From positions 1-27,950 of IMG/VR virus record IMGVR_UViG_3300036719_002852: a stretch of DNA of 27,950 bases; one strand, given 5' to 3'. A program made the position numbers and the translations under genes. The notes under the pieces were generated by a model, which searched no databases, was not told where the DNA came from, and saw nothing but the letters and a program-made list of their open reading frames with translations. The DNA comes from a virus. Of this stretch, positions 21,434-27,950 are shown one piece after another. Positions within the stretch are counted from its first letter, which is position 1. Every line of letters starts with the position of its first letter.

Positions 21434-22018
21434 ATGAGACCACAACTAATGGTGTCACTGTTGGCAACGTTTGAGGGCATCAACCCTGCGGATTGGTACC
21501 CTTGCGAGTCGTACATTCGCGAGATGATTCCCAAGCCTCAACATGGCTTAAGTCACACTGACGAAGAGGTGTACGAAAGCGAATATGACGAGGGACTTTG
21601 GGAGCGGTTCAACATTGCGCCGGAGGATGAGGATGAGCGGCTCGAAGCTGAAGAGAAGCTGGAAGCTGAAGGCAAATGGAAAGCATGGGATGAGCTAATG
21701 AAGGTGCAGGTTGAGGGTATCGTTCCGCTGGACGATGCGTTGGATTATCTAGACCACATTGGAGCAAGCTTTGAGGATTGCGAGACCATGGGGACGCTTG
21801 GCGGGCCGTTGGGGATTGGGATTGTGCCGGATATGTCATTCCAAACAGAAAGCCAGTTGGTGATCTCATCAATCCGGATCACGCCTTTTTGGTGCGACAA
21901 TGGCGAATGGTCGCCGCTTTCTGAGGCAAGTTGGGAGAGGTTGCGGGACTTGTTTAGGCGCCATGATTTATGGACGCTGCGGAAGATGGCGAATAACAGA
22001 GTGGAGGTGGAAGCGTGA
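21434..22018 (+). CDS. Hypothetical acidic protein, 194 aa
   Basis: ATG 21434 has a strong AAGGAGG site 11 bases upstream. The protein contains a very acidic helical segment at about 45-85 (EDEDERLEAEEKLEAEGK), a possible flexible spacer. The C-terminal beta-like domain has LVISSIRITPFWCDNGEWSPLS. No family is recognised. Its stop overlaps the GTG of the next small ORF (GTGA). Confidence 0.7.
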   Translation: MRPQLMVSLLATFEGINPADWYPCESYIREMIPKPQHGLSHTDEEVYESEYDEGLWERFNIAPEDEDERLEAEEKLEAEGKWKAWDELMKVQVEGIVPLDDALDYLDHIGASFEDCETMGTLGGPLGIGIVPDMSFQTESQLVISSIRITPFWCDNGEWSPLSEASWERLRDLFRRHDLWTLRKMANNRVEVEA

Positions 22019-22110
22019 AGGATGACGTGCTGGCTGTGGTGCTTGGTGCGGTGCTGCTGTGCGTGGTGGCGTTCATGCGAGCGTGCGGGAAGGCAGTGGC
22101 TTTAGGATAA
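22015..22110 (+). CDS. Candidate small membrane protein, 31 aa
   Basis: GTG 22015 overlaps the previous TGA and has a GGAGGTGG site. The peptide has an acidic start (VKDD) and the hydrophobic helix VLAVVLGAVLLCVVAFM, and ends with RACGKAVALG. This is a typical single-pass small phage membrane protein. Confidence 0.5.
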   Translation: MKDDVLAVVLGAVLLCVVAFMRACGKAVALG

Positions 22111-22168
22111 GACGAAAGGAGATTTGGAAGGCGTTAAAGCGTAAGCGTCCACCAAGAATCCCCCGCAA

Positions 22169-22198
22169 GCCTCAGAGGTGTCCCCTCTGGGGCTTTTT
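22169..22198 (+). terminator. Rho-independent terminator
   Basis: GCCTCAGAGG (22169-22178) pairs with CCTCTGGGGC (22184-22193) with one mismatch and a 5-base loop, followed by five T. It ends the 20994-22110 transcription unit and is the best terminator in the window. Confidence 0.8.
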
Positions 22199-22295
22199 CG
22201 TGCCTTGATGCGTCCCGTTTCTGCACTCTAACGCTGCAACCATGTCCAATTCCTGACGCAATACAATGACGCAACATGGATACATGCCATGCTCA

Positions 22296-22315
22296 GCCGA
22301 GCCGAGCCGAGCCGA
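22296..22315 (+). repeat. GCCGA tandem repeat, four units
   Basis: Four exact 5-base GCCGA units are followed by GCGGC. A period of 5 is not coding-compatible, and none of the frames through it looks like a gene. Confidence 0.7.
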
Positions 22316-22511
22316 GCGGCAGCAAAGCAGGTTTACAAATTGCAAAAGGGGGGGAGGGGGTCTCAAATCCGCTTGGCGAGAAAGCCCGAACGCATCCCCC
22401 CGCATAGATTTTTTTTGCCAAATGGCCCCCATTGCCTGTGGGATGTATCCAGCCTCCGCTGGAAACATGGTTGCGTTGCTGCGTGGCACTAGGCTAGTGT
22501 GCGCTCTGCAT

Positions 22512-22922
22512 ATGAGCACATACATCAATAGGAAAATGGCAATAGCGCAGTATGGTGTGGATCCCAGGCAGCATGAATGGGAAGCGCAGCATGTTCAGGA
22601 GCGTCCCAAGGGGACTGGCAAGGAGAAGTGGTATTGGCAGGATGCAGTGGCGAAGTTAGCGAGCAAGGATGAGCCTGCGGAGGGGGAAGGCGTAGTGGTG
22701 CTGGTGGTGCCTGACTTGCCGAAGTTGACATTGCCTTGCAATAAGGAGGAGGTGCTGCACAGCGTGGTTGTGGCAAAGAGGGCGATGAACTTCCGGTTTG
22801 TGATTGGGACAAAGGGGGAGGTTGTGCGGGTGCAGGACAATAAGCGGGTGAAGATTGGGATGCGGTTAGCGGTGCTGAACGTGTCGCCTGGGCAATATGT
22901 GACCAAGGAGGCTGTGCGATGA
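22512..22922 (+). CDS. Hypothetical protein, 136 aa
   Basis: The protein begins MSTYINRKMAIAQYGVD; ATG 22536 is an alternative start. The middle is beta-like, with GVVVLVVPDLPKLTLP and VVVAKRAMNFRFVIGTKGEVVRV. The C-terminus reads KIGMRLAVLNVSPGQYVTKEAVR. The repeated short strands suggest a small all-beta domain. It overlaps the next gene by 4 bases. No family is recognised. Confidence 0.6.
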   Translation: MSTYINRKMAIAQYGVDPRQHEWEAQHVQERPKGTGKEKWYWQDAVAKLASKDEPAEGEGVVVLVVPDLPKLTLPCNKEEVLHSVVVAKRAMNFRFVIGTKGEVVRVQDNKRVKIGMRLAVLNVSPGQYVTKEAVR

Positions 22923-23224
22923 ACGCAGCAGGGGACATGGCTGAGAAGCTTGGGTTGAAGACCAAGCAAGGGCGGGAACTGCTGTATGCTGCTGTGGAGT
23001 TAGTGCAGTTGATGGATCGGAAGCAGCAGGATTACGGGCCAAGGAACATCGATGAGTTTGGGATCTTGGGCGTAGTGGTACGGATGAATGACAAGATGGA
23101 GCGGATAAAGAATCTGCTGCGAAAGGATAAGCAAGCCTCTTGTGAGGCTTATGTCGATTCGTTCAAGGATATGGCAGGATACGCCCTTATCGGTGTGCTT
23201 TTGGAGGAGAAGAAGTGGGGGTAA
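22919..23224 (+). CDS. Nmad1 / DUF1599 family protein
   Basis: This 101-aa protein has the family signature QQDYGPRNIDEFGILGVVVRMNDKMERIKNLL. It ends with DSFKDMAGYALIGVLL, which matches the conserved D..DlagYaii helix. The family was named nucleotide modification associated domain 1 from its genomic links with DNA-modification genes. Its biochemical role is not known. A good overlap with the upstream gene and an AAGGAGG site support the start. Confidence 0.8.
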   Translation: MNAAGDMAEKLGLKTKQGRELLYAAVELVQLMDRKQQDYGPRNIDEFGILGVVVRMNDKMERIKNLLRKDKQASCEAYVDSFKDMAGYALIGVLLEEKKWG

Positions 23225-23304
23225 GAGAAGCGTTCGATTTGGACATAGCTATCTCCATTGCCTGTGCATTGTGCGTAGCTTGTTTCCTATTGCGTAGCAG
23301 GTGA
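23215..23304 (+). CDS. Candidate small membrane protein, 29 aa
   Basis: GTG 23215 lies 10 bases inside the previous gene and has an excellent GGAGGAG site 6 bases upstream. It encodes VGVREAFDLD, then the hydrophobic segment IAISIACALCVACFLL, then LRSR. The Cys-rich single-pass helix with a basic C-terminus is like small holin-type or other phage membrane peptides. Confidence 0.5.
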   Translation: MGVREAFDLDIAISIACALCVACFLLRSR

Positions 23305-23358
23305 GCCAGCGAAGTCGGGTCTTGCGGCAGCAAGAACAGACGAAGCAACGAAGTAACC

Positions 23359-23691
23359 ATGGAATACAAGGAGAGCGCGGAACTTCGGGGTCGCGCCTTC
23401 GCACGCACCCCTGCGCGTACTGCGGCTTATGCCTGCGGGGCATTCGCCCCTTCGAGCATAACCCTTGTACTTGCTAGTGTTGCCATTCTTTCTTTGTCCT
23501 TCTGCGGTAGCAGATTACATCCAGAACCCGAGTGGGAGATGAGAGAGCAGAATAAGCCCCTTCCCATAAAGAAGGAGCTTTTAATGCTTGATAGACAGAT
23601 ACATCCGTCACCGTCGCGGTTTGAATCGCTTCGCATTTTTGCCGTGGCACGAGCAGAGGTTTACCCATCAATGTACTCTAGTCTACTCTAG
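23359..23691 (+). CDS. Doubtful ORF with one hydrophobic segment
   Basis: This frame of 110 codons lies inside the hairpin-rich region. It contains a hydrophobic stretch (SITLVLASVAILSLSFCG) followed by a Pro/Glu-rich tail. That is faintly like a small lipoprotein or spanin, but there is no good lipobox or ribosome site. The N-terminal codons run through GC-rich palindromes, so it may not be a gene. Confidence 0.25.
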   Translation: MEYKESAELRGRAFARTPARTAAYACGAFAPSSITLVLASVAILSLSFCGSRLHPEPEWEMREQNKPLPIKKELLMLDRQIHPSPSRFESLRIFAVARAEVYPSMYSSLL

Positions 23692-23793
23692 CGGACTCCA
23701 CGGAAAGCAGTGCATTTGAGGCACTTCTATTAAGAGCGCGAGGCAAGCTCGCTCTCCTCTCCTTCACTGGTATGACGATTTCACTCGTAGCAT

Positions 23794-23820
23794 GACAGTT
23801 ACGCTGTCTCTATTTGAGAC
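23794..23820 (+). promoter_or_regulatory. Two mutually exclusive hairpins before terminase start
   Basis: GACAG/CTGTC (23794-23808) and GTCTC/GAGAC (23806-23820) share bases 23806-23808, so only one can form fully. Both lie within 46 bases upstream of ATG 23840. Confidence 0.4.
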
Positions 23821-23828
23821 ACCACAAA

Positions 23829-23839
23829 CATACGAACAT
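23829..23839 (+). promoter_or_regulatory. A/C-rich leader before the terminase start
   Basis: CATACGAACAT directly precedes ATG 23840. It resembles the ACATACAGAC leader of the accessory genes and stands in place of a ribosome site. Confidence 0.4.
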
Positions 23840-25549
23840 ATGGACAAAGAGCAAGAGAAAAAGTTCATGGAGCAGATTCTGAAGTTTAAGCAGGAACCGC
23901 ATCCTCTCATTCCGACAGTGAGCCAAGATCAGCGGCTCAAGATGGTGGACAACGTGGGGATTGCAAAGACCCTGGAGCTTCTTGAGATTCGCGAGAACAG
24001 GATCAAGGCAGAGCACACCGATCCCATTCGATATGGGACAGAGTTTGATTCGTGGAAGGATTCGGACAACCTTATGGGTGAGTTCAACGAAATGGTCATC
24101 CTGGGAGGAAACAGGGCAGGCAAGACCGAGTATGCAGCCAAGAGAGCAGCGCAGATGTTCGTTGGAGCAGACGTTGGCGGAATGCCGGACTGGGTCAAAG
24201 AGCGGGTAGAGCGCAGAGGCATCAGGATATGGATGCTCCACACTAGCCACTTCACAAGCGTGTCAGCGCAGCAGAACGTCTTTTACAAGTACCTGCCCAT
24301 TGAACTCAAGACGCTCAGAAAGAGCGTTCACACGCAGATCAACTACAGCCAGAAGAACGGCTTTACGGACAACACGGCAGTGTACATGGGAAACCAAGTG
24401 TGGTTCATGAACTACTTCCAGGACATCAAGGTCATTGAAGGGGGCGAAGTGGACTTCATCTGGTGCGATGAGCTGGTGCCACAGGATTGGCTAGAGACCT
24501 TGAGATACCGTCTTGTCACAAGGAACGGCAAGATGCTCATCACGTTCACGCCGCTGGACGGCTACACGAGTGTGGTCAAGGAATACATCAACTCTTCCAA
24601 GATTACGCATTGGAAACCTTCCGAACTGCTTCCAAACAACAACGTGATTGGAGTGCCAAACGGGCACATGCCATACATGGCAAGAAACGTGTTCGGCAAG
24701 CACGCCTGCATTTGGTACCATTCCAAGGACAATCCGTACAATCCTTGGCACCGAATGAAGGAGACCCTTCGCGGCAAGACAACCAACGAGATTAAGATCC
24801 GCGCATACGGCTGGGCAGAAGCAACAGCAGGAAGCCAGTTCCCATTGTTCAACGACCACAACGTGTTCAGTAAAGACCCAAGAGAGATCGAGGGCACCAA
24901 CTACATGGTTGTAGACCCAGCAGGAGCGCGGAACTGGTTCATGCTTTGGGCAAGAGTGGATAAGAACGGGGTCATCTGGGTGTACAGAGAATGGCCAGAC
25001 CAAAGCTACGGAGAGTGGGCGTTGCCGTGCGAGAAGCCAGATGGCAAACCAGGTCCAGCACAGAGAAGCTCCGCAGGCAGGGGAGTTGACGAGTATTCGT
25101 TGCTCATCCAGACGCTGGAAACAGACGACAAGACACGCGAAGAGATCGTCGAACGCTACATTGACCCCAGAAGCGCAGGGACAGCAGCAATGACCAAGGA
25201 AGGCGGCGTAACGCTCCTTGATATGCTCTCAGACGCTCATGTGCCACTGTACTTCATTCCGGCAGCGTCAGCAAACGTGGATGAGCGTGTCCTCGTCATC
25301 AACGACCTCCTGTGCTATGATAGGGAGAAACCCTTAGAGGAAGGCGTGAACTTCCCAAGATTAATGATTCATGAGAGTTGCCAGAACCTCATTTACAGCA
25401 TGAGAGAGTGGACTGGAGCAGACGGGCAAAAAGGTGCTAGCAAAGACCCTATTGACGCACTAGGATATTTGGTAATGATGAGTCCGCAACATCAGGGAGC
25501 AGCAGACGAGTTCATAAAGGCGGGACAAAAATTTGCAGGAGCGTACTAA
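23840..25549 (+). CDS. terL: Terminase large subunit
   Basis: This 569-aa packaging motor has Walker A GGNRAGKT at 89-96 and Walker B VDFIWCDE at 204-211. Its C-terminal RNase H-like nuclease shows acidic residues in VVDPAG (D359), YIDPRSAG (D442) and SKDPIDALGYLV (D536, D539). The length is typical. ATG 23840 is preferred because the region upstream forms two hairpins and an A/C-rich leader. ATG 23792, in frame, would add 16 residues. It cuts concatemers and drives DNA into the prohead through the portal encoded next, and the two overlap by 1 base. Confidence 0.9.
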   Translation: MDKEQEKKFMEQILKFKQEPHPLIPTVSQDQRLKMVDNVGIAKTLELLEIRENRIKAEHTDPIRYGTEFDSWKDSDNLMGEFNEMVILGGNRAGKTEYAAKRAAQMFVGADVGGMPDWVKERVERRGIRIWMLHTSHFTSVSAQQNVFYKYLPIELKTLRKSVHTQINYSQKNGFTDNTAVYMGNQVWFMNYFQDIKVIEGGEVDFIWCDELVPQDWLETLRYRLVTRNGKMLITFTPLDGYTSVVKEYINSSKITHWKPSELLPNNNVIGVPNGHMPYMARNVFGKHACIWYHSKDNPYNPWHRMKETLRGKTTNEIKIRAYGWAEATAGSQFPLFNDHNVFSKDPREIEGTNYMVVDPAGARNWFMLWARVDKNGVIWVYREWPDQSYGEWALPCEKPDGKPGPAQRSSAGRGVDEYSLLIQTLETDDKTREEIVERYIDPRSAGTAAMTKEGGVTLLDMLSDAHVPLYFIPAASANVDERVLVINDLLCYDREKPLEEGVNFPRLMIHESCQNLIYSMREWTGADGQKGASKDPIDALGYLVMMSPQHQGAADEFIKAGQKFAGAY

Positions 25550-27651
25550 TGACTTACGACAAAGACCCACTAGCGATTGCAGGATCAACTCCAGATATTG
25601 GAGACCTGCTGGACGAGTACAACCGCTCCATGGTGAACTCCAGCCAAGGCAACTTGGCAACCAAGTTTGATAACATCCGCTTTTGCAGATGGAACGGGCA
25701 AACGGACGATGGCAAGAAATGGAGCAAGTGGCGCGAAGAAGGCAGTCCAGCCTGGCCCTTTGAAGGAGCGTCGGACGTAAGATTGCGCCTTGTTGACAGC
25801 ACCTGCAACGAACTCTCAGCCCTCCTTGTCACAGCTTACCAGAGAGCCGACATCAACACCCAGGCAGCTAACCTGCAAGACCTCACGCTTTCCACTATTG
25901 CCAGCAACCTGATGCACTGGGTCAGGGACAACAAGATGGCGAACGAACTCCGCAAAGAAGCGGAACTGGGAGCGCAGTACGCCCTGCAATACGGGTGGAC
26001 AGCATTCTATGTGGGCTGGGAGCAGCACATCAGCAAGCGGCAACAGCCAATCACCATGGAACAGGTGATGATGCTAGCGCAGCAAGCAGGCAGCGAACAA
26101 CTCGCACAGCTTCCTATGCTCATTGTGGAACAGCCTGATGTGGCAGCTTCCATCATTCAAGCGGCCCTTGGCAACGACCTCTCTGAGTGCAAGAAGATGG
26201 TCAAGGAGTTGGCAGCAACAGGAGCAACAAGCTACGACGAAGAGTACGTCTCCCGCAACCTGCCGCTTGTTCAAGCATTGAAGCCGTGGGACGAGATCAT
26301 TTTCCCGCCAGAAACCGCAGACTTGCAGCGTAGCAGGGTTATTTTCCGCAGGACATGGATGTCTGAAGTCGAGTTGCGCGAGAAAATCACCACGGAAAAC
26401 TGGGATCCAGACTGGGTCGAGAGGGCTTTGCAACAGATTGGTAAAAGCAGCACGCTCTACAACATCAACCTGCTCCCCACAACGACCATGCTGGTCTACA
26501 ACGGGGTCAACTACAACAACATGGTTGAGGTGGTGTATGCGTACCAGAAGAGCCTGGATGGCAATGCTCCCTGCATTTACTACACTGTTTTCTGTCCTCA
26601 AGCAGCCAGCAACAGGCGTGAAGACGACGCAAGCTGGGCAATCTACGAGAAACTCGACTACGCGCACGGGGAATATCCCTTTGTAGAGTTCCGAAGGGAG
26701 CAATTACGCAGAGCGATTGCAGATTCTCGCGGTATTCCTGAGTTGGCAATGACCGACCAGGACGAAATCAAGGCGCAGCATGATTCAATCCGCGATTACA
26801 CGGCTTTCGCCACGCTGCCCCCAATTAAGGTGGTCAAACGCATTGGAGCCATCAACAAAGTAGGCCCAGGAGTGCAACTTCCGGTGACGCAGAGGGACGA
26901 TTACACTTGGATGGAGCCTCCAGCAAGAGAGCCAAGCACAGCGTTCAACCTCATTAAGTCAGTGGAGATGCGCCATGCAGCGTACTTCGGAGTAGCCCAC
27001 GAACTGGTCAACCCAGTCCGCACGCAAACCTTGCAGCAGTTGCTCGTCAACAACTGGCTCATGAGCTGGAGAGGCGTGTTCCGCCAAGTTTTCGCTCTGT
27101 GCGCTCAGTACTTGTCACCACAAGAGATCGCTGCCGTCACTGGAGGCTTCCAGATTCCGCAGAACCTGTCCGCTATCCACAACGAGTTCGACATCAACGT
27201 GCGATTCGACGTGAAGGACATGAATCCTGACTTCATCGACAAGAAAATCCAGTTCCTTCAGACCATTAGCCAGATGGACGCTGGCGGAGCAATCGACAAG
27301 AACGCTCTTACTCGCATGATGATTCAAGCTGTGGCCCCAGAAGTGGCAAACCAACTCATCGTGAACCAAGCCCAGGCAAGTCAGCAGATGTACAAGGATG
27401 TGCAGAGCGACATTGCCAACATGCTTTTGGGCAACGAGGCAATTTACACAGAGAACGATCCGGCAGCACAGACCAAGATGCAGTTTGTGCAGGACATCAT
27501 GTCGAAGAACCCAAAAGCGCAAGCCGCATTGCAGCAGGACGAGAACTTCAAGGCTCTATTCGACAACTATGTGAAGAACATCCAGATGAGTCTCATGCAA
27601 CAGCAGAACGCTCAGATTGGTCGCATGGGGGTAAACCAAGTCAATGGATAG
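25549..27651 (+). CDS. Portal protein
   Basis: This 700-aa protein directly follows the large terminase. The N-terminus has RFCRWNGQTDDGKKWSKW and the PFEGASDVRLRLVDSTCNELSALL block, typical of large podovirus-type portals. A hydrophobic helical region around 135-160 follows. The C-terminal third is helical and Gln-rich (barrel-like). It forms the dodecameric DNA-entry ring. The call rests on synteny, size and the characteristic D-x-R-x-R-L-x-D block. Confidence 0.85.
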   Translation: MTYDKDPLAIAGSTPDIGDLLDEYNRSMVNSSQGNLATKFDNIRFCRWNGQTDDGKKWSKWREEGSPAWPFEGASDVRLRLVDSTCNELSALLVTAYQRADINTQAANLQDLTLSTIASNLMHWVRDNKMANELRKEAELGAQYALQYGWTAFYVGWEQHISKRQQPITMEQVMMLAQQAGSEQLAQLPMLIVEQPDVAASIIQAALGNDLSECKKMVKELAATGATSYDEEYVSRNLPLVQALKPWDEIIFPPETADLQRSRVIFRRTWMSEVELREKITTENWDPDWVERALQQIGKSSTLYNINLLPTTTMLVYNGVNYNNMVEVVYAYQKSLDGNAPCIYYTVFCPQAASNRREDDASWAIYEKLDYAHGEYPFVEFRREQLRRAIADSRGIPELAMTDQDEIKAQHDSIRDYTAFATLPPIKVVKRIGAINKVGPGVQLPVTQRDDYTWMEPPAREPSTAFNLIKSVEMRHAAYFGVAHELVNPVRTQTLQQLLVNNWLMSWRGVFRQVFALCAQYLSPQEIAAVTGGFQIPQNLSAIHNEFDINVRFDVKDMNPDFIDKKIQFLQTISQMDAGGAIDKNALTRMMIQAVAPEVANQLIVNQAQASQQMYKDVQSDIANMLLGNEAIYTENDPAAQTKMQFVQDIMSKNPKAQAALQQDENFKALFDNYVKNIQMSLMQQQNAQIGRMGVNQVNG

Positions 27652-27904
27652 TATGACAGAAGAACAGGCTCTAGCATTCAGCTTCACTGGCGAGAACAAG
27701 CTATGGGATAACATCCTAGCTGTTGCAGACTCGTACATTGAGAGAGAAGTGATGTACGCCATCGACAAGAATACCCTGGGAGAAGCCAGAACACACGCTG
27801 CCGGAAGGGCAGACGGGGCTAATGGACTCAAGGAAACTTTGTTATGGTTTAGAGAAGAAGCCCTTAAAAAAAGAGGGTTGACAGATAAAGATTTGACCGC
27901 ATAG
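27644..27904 (+). CDS. Small hypothetical protein after portal, 86 aa
   Basis: This is a helical acidic protein (MTEEQALAFSFTGENKLWDNILAVADSYIEREVMYAID, shown as a region) that ends in a basic/acidic helix. The start overlaps the portal stop by 8 bases; ATG 27653 is an alternative. A portal-adjacent helper or scaffolding role is possible but unproven. Nothing further is seen in 27905-27950. Confidence 0.65.
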   Translation: MDSMTEEQALAFSFTGENKLWDNILAVADSYIEREVMYAIDKNTLGEARTHAAGRADGANGLKETLLWFREEALKKRGLTDKDLTA

Positions 27905-27950
27905 TGCAGTCACTGCCTCCTAGTCTGGGCATAACAAAACAGGCTTGATT

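Larger units (their letters stand above)
22111..22511 (+). other. Noncoding gap with terminator, tandem repeat and G/C runs
   Basis: This 401-base gap has no supported gene. It holds a terminator (22169-22198), a GCCGA tandem repeat (22296-22315), a G-rich tract at about 22349-22361 and a C-run/T-run near 22397-22418. An open frame through the second half is compositionally noncoding. Confidence 0.5.
23305..23839 (+). other. Hairpin-dense region upstream of the terminase
   Basis: These 535 bases contain short perfect inverted repeats at 23321-23334 (CTTGC/GCAAG), 23437-23450 (GGGGC/GCCCC), 23709-23725 (AGTGC/GCACT), 23733-23755 (AGAG.../...CTCT with a bulge) and 23794-23820. A TACTCTAG direct repeat lies near 23673 and 23683. 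One ORF crosses it, but the support is weak. It may hold a packaging site or regulatory RNA. Confidence 0.5.

Noticed and set aside
22266-22511. Upstream extension of the 22512 gene
   Set aside because: The extension runs through the GCCGA repeat and G/C/T runs and has no protein-like character.

Overview
The window is 27,950 bases of a tailed double-stranded DNA bacteriophage (Caudoviricetes). A large terminase, a portal, tail-fibre repeats, internal virion proteins, a polyvalent protein of about 1,600 residues and a compact replication cluster support this. Every supported gene is on the + strand, and genes are packed with ATGA, GTGA or TAATG overlaps. No integrase, tRNA or CRISPR array was seen. 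The major capsid and lysis genes are not visible and presumably lie outside the window. The portal size and the long internal proteins suggest a podovirus-like particle. The host cannot be named from the sequence. Many genes have good Shine-Dalgarno sites, but one block uses A/C-rich leaders instead.

Layout. Positions 1-10306 are the late virion region: the end of a tail fibre, a small possible GNAT-like protein, an ejection-type protein, a PAPS-reductase-like PP-loop protein overlapped by a YkgJ-like cysteine-cluster protein, two more virion-type proteins, and the polyvalent protein with a peptidase-like HEATH motif and a methyltransferase-like domain. Positions 10303-15100 are the replication region: a 49-aa ORF, three back-to-back hairpins, an SSB-like protein, a RuvC-like resolvase, a possible helicase-loader-position protein, a DnaB helicase split into two genes, a RecE-like exonuclease between the halves, and a helix-turn-helix protein. 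Positions 15103-18865 are small accessory genes: zinc ribbons, DUF551 paralogues, a terminase-small-like helix-turn-helix protein and an MT-A70 adenine methylase. Positions 18866-23839 alternate structured noncoding DNA with small unknown genes, including four candidate membrane miniproteins and an Nmad1/DUF1599 protein. Positions 23840-27904 encode the large terminase, the portal and one small protein.

The most unusual feature is the fractured DnaB. The N-half (12105-12767) ends about a dozen residues after Walker A. The C-half (14043-14645) resumes at the VSLEM strand, with the catalytic Glu, Walker B and the later helicase motifs. Three overlapping genes lie between them. No intein sequence, intron signature or in-frame excision repeat was recognised, so a two-subunit replicative helicase is the simplest reading.

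Other structure not explained by the genes: ATTCAAA heptad arrays directly after three stop codons; two copies of a noncoding cassette (hairpin, CTTGGGGT, GCGCGATTA, G-run, AAACTTTTT) ahead of two accessory operons; a repeated ACATACAGAC leader before start codons; and a hairpin-dense stretch before the terminase that could be a packaging site or a leader switch.
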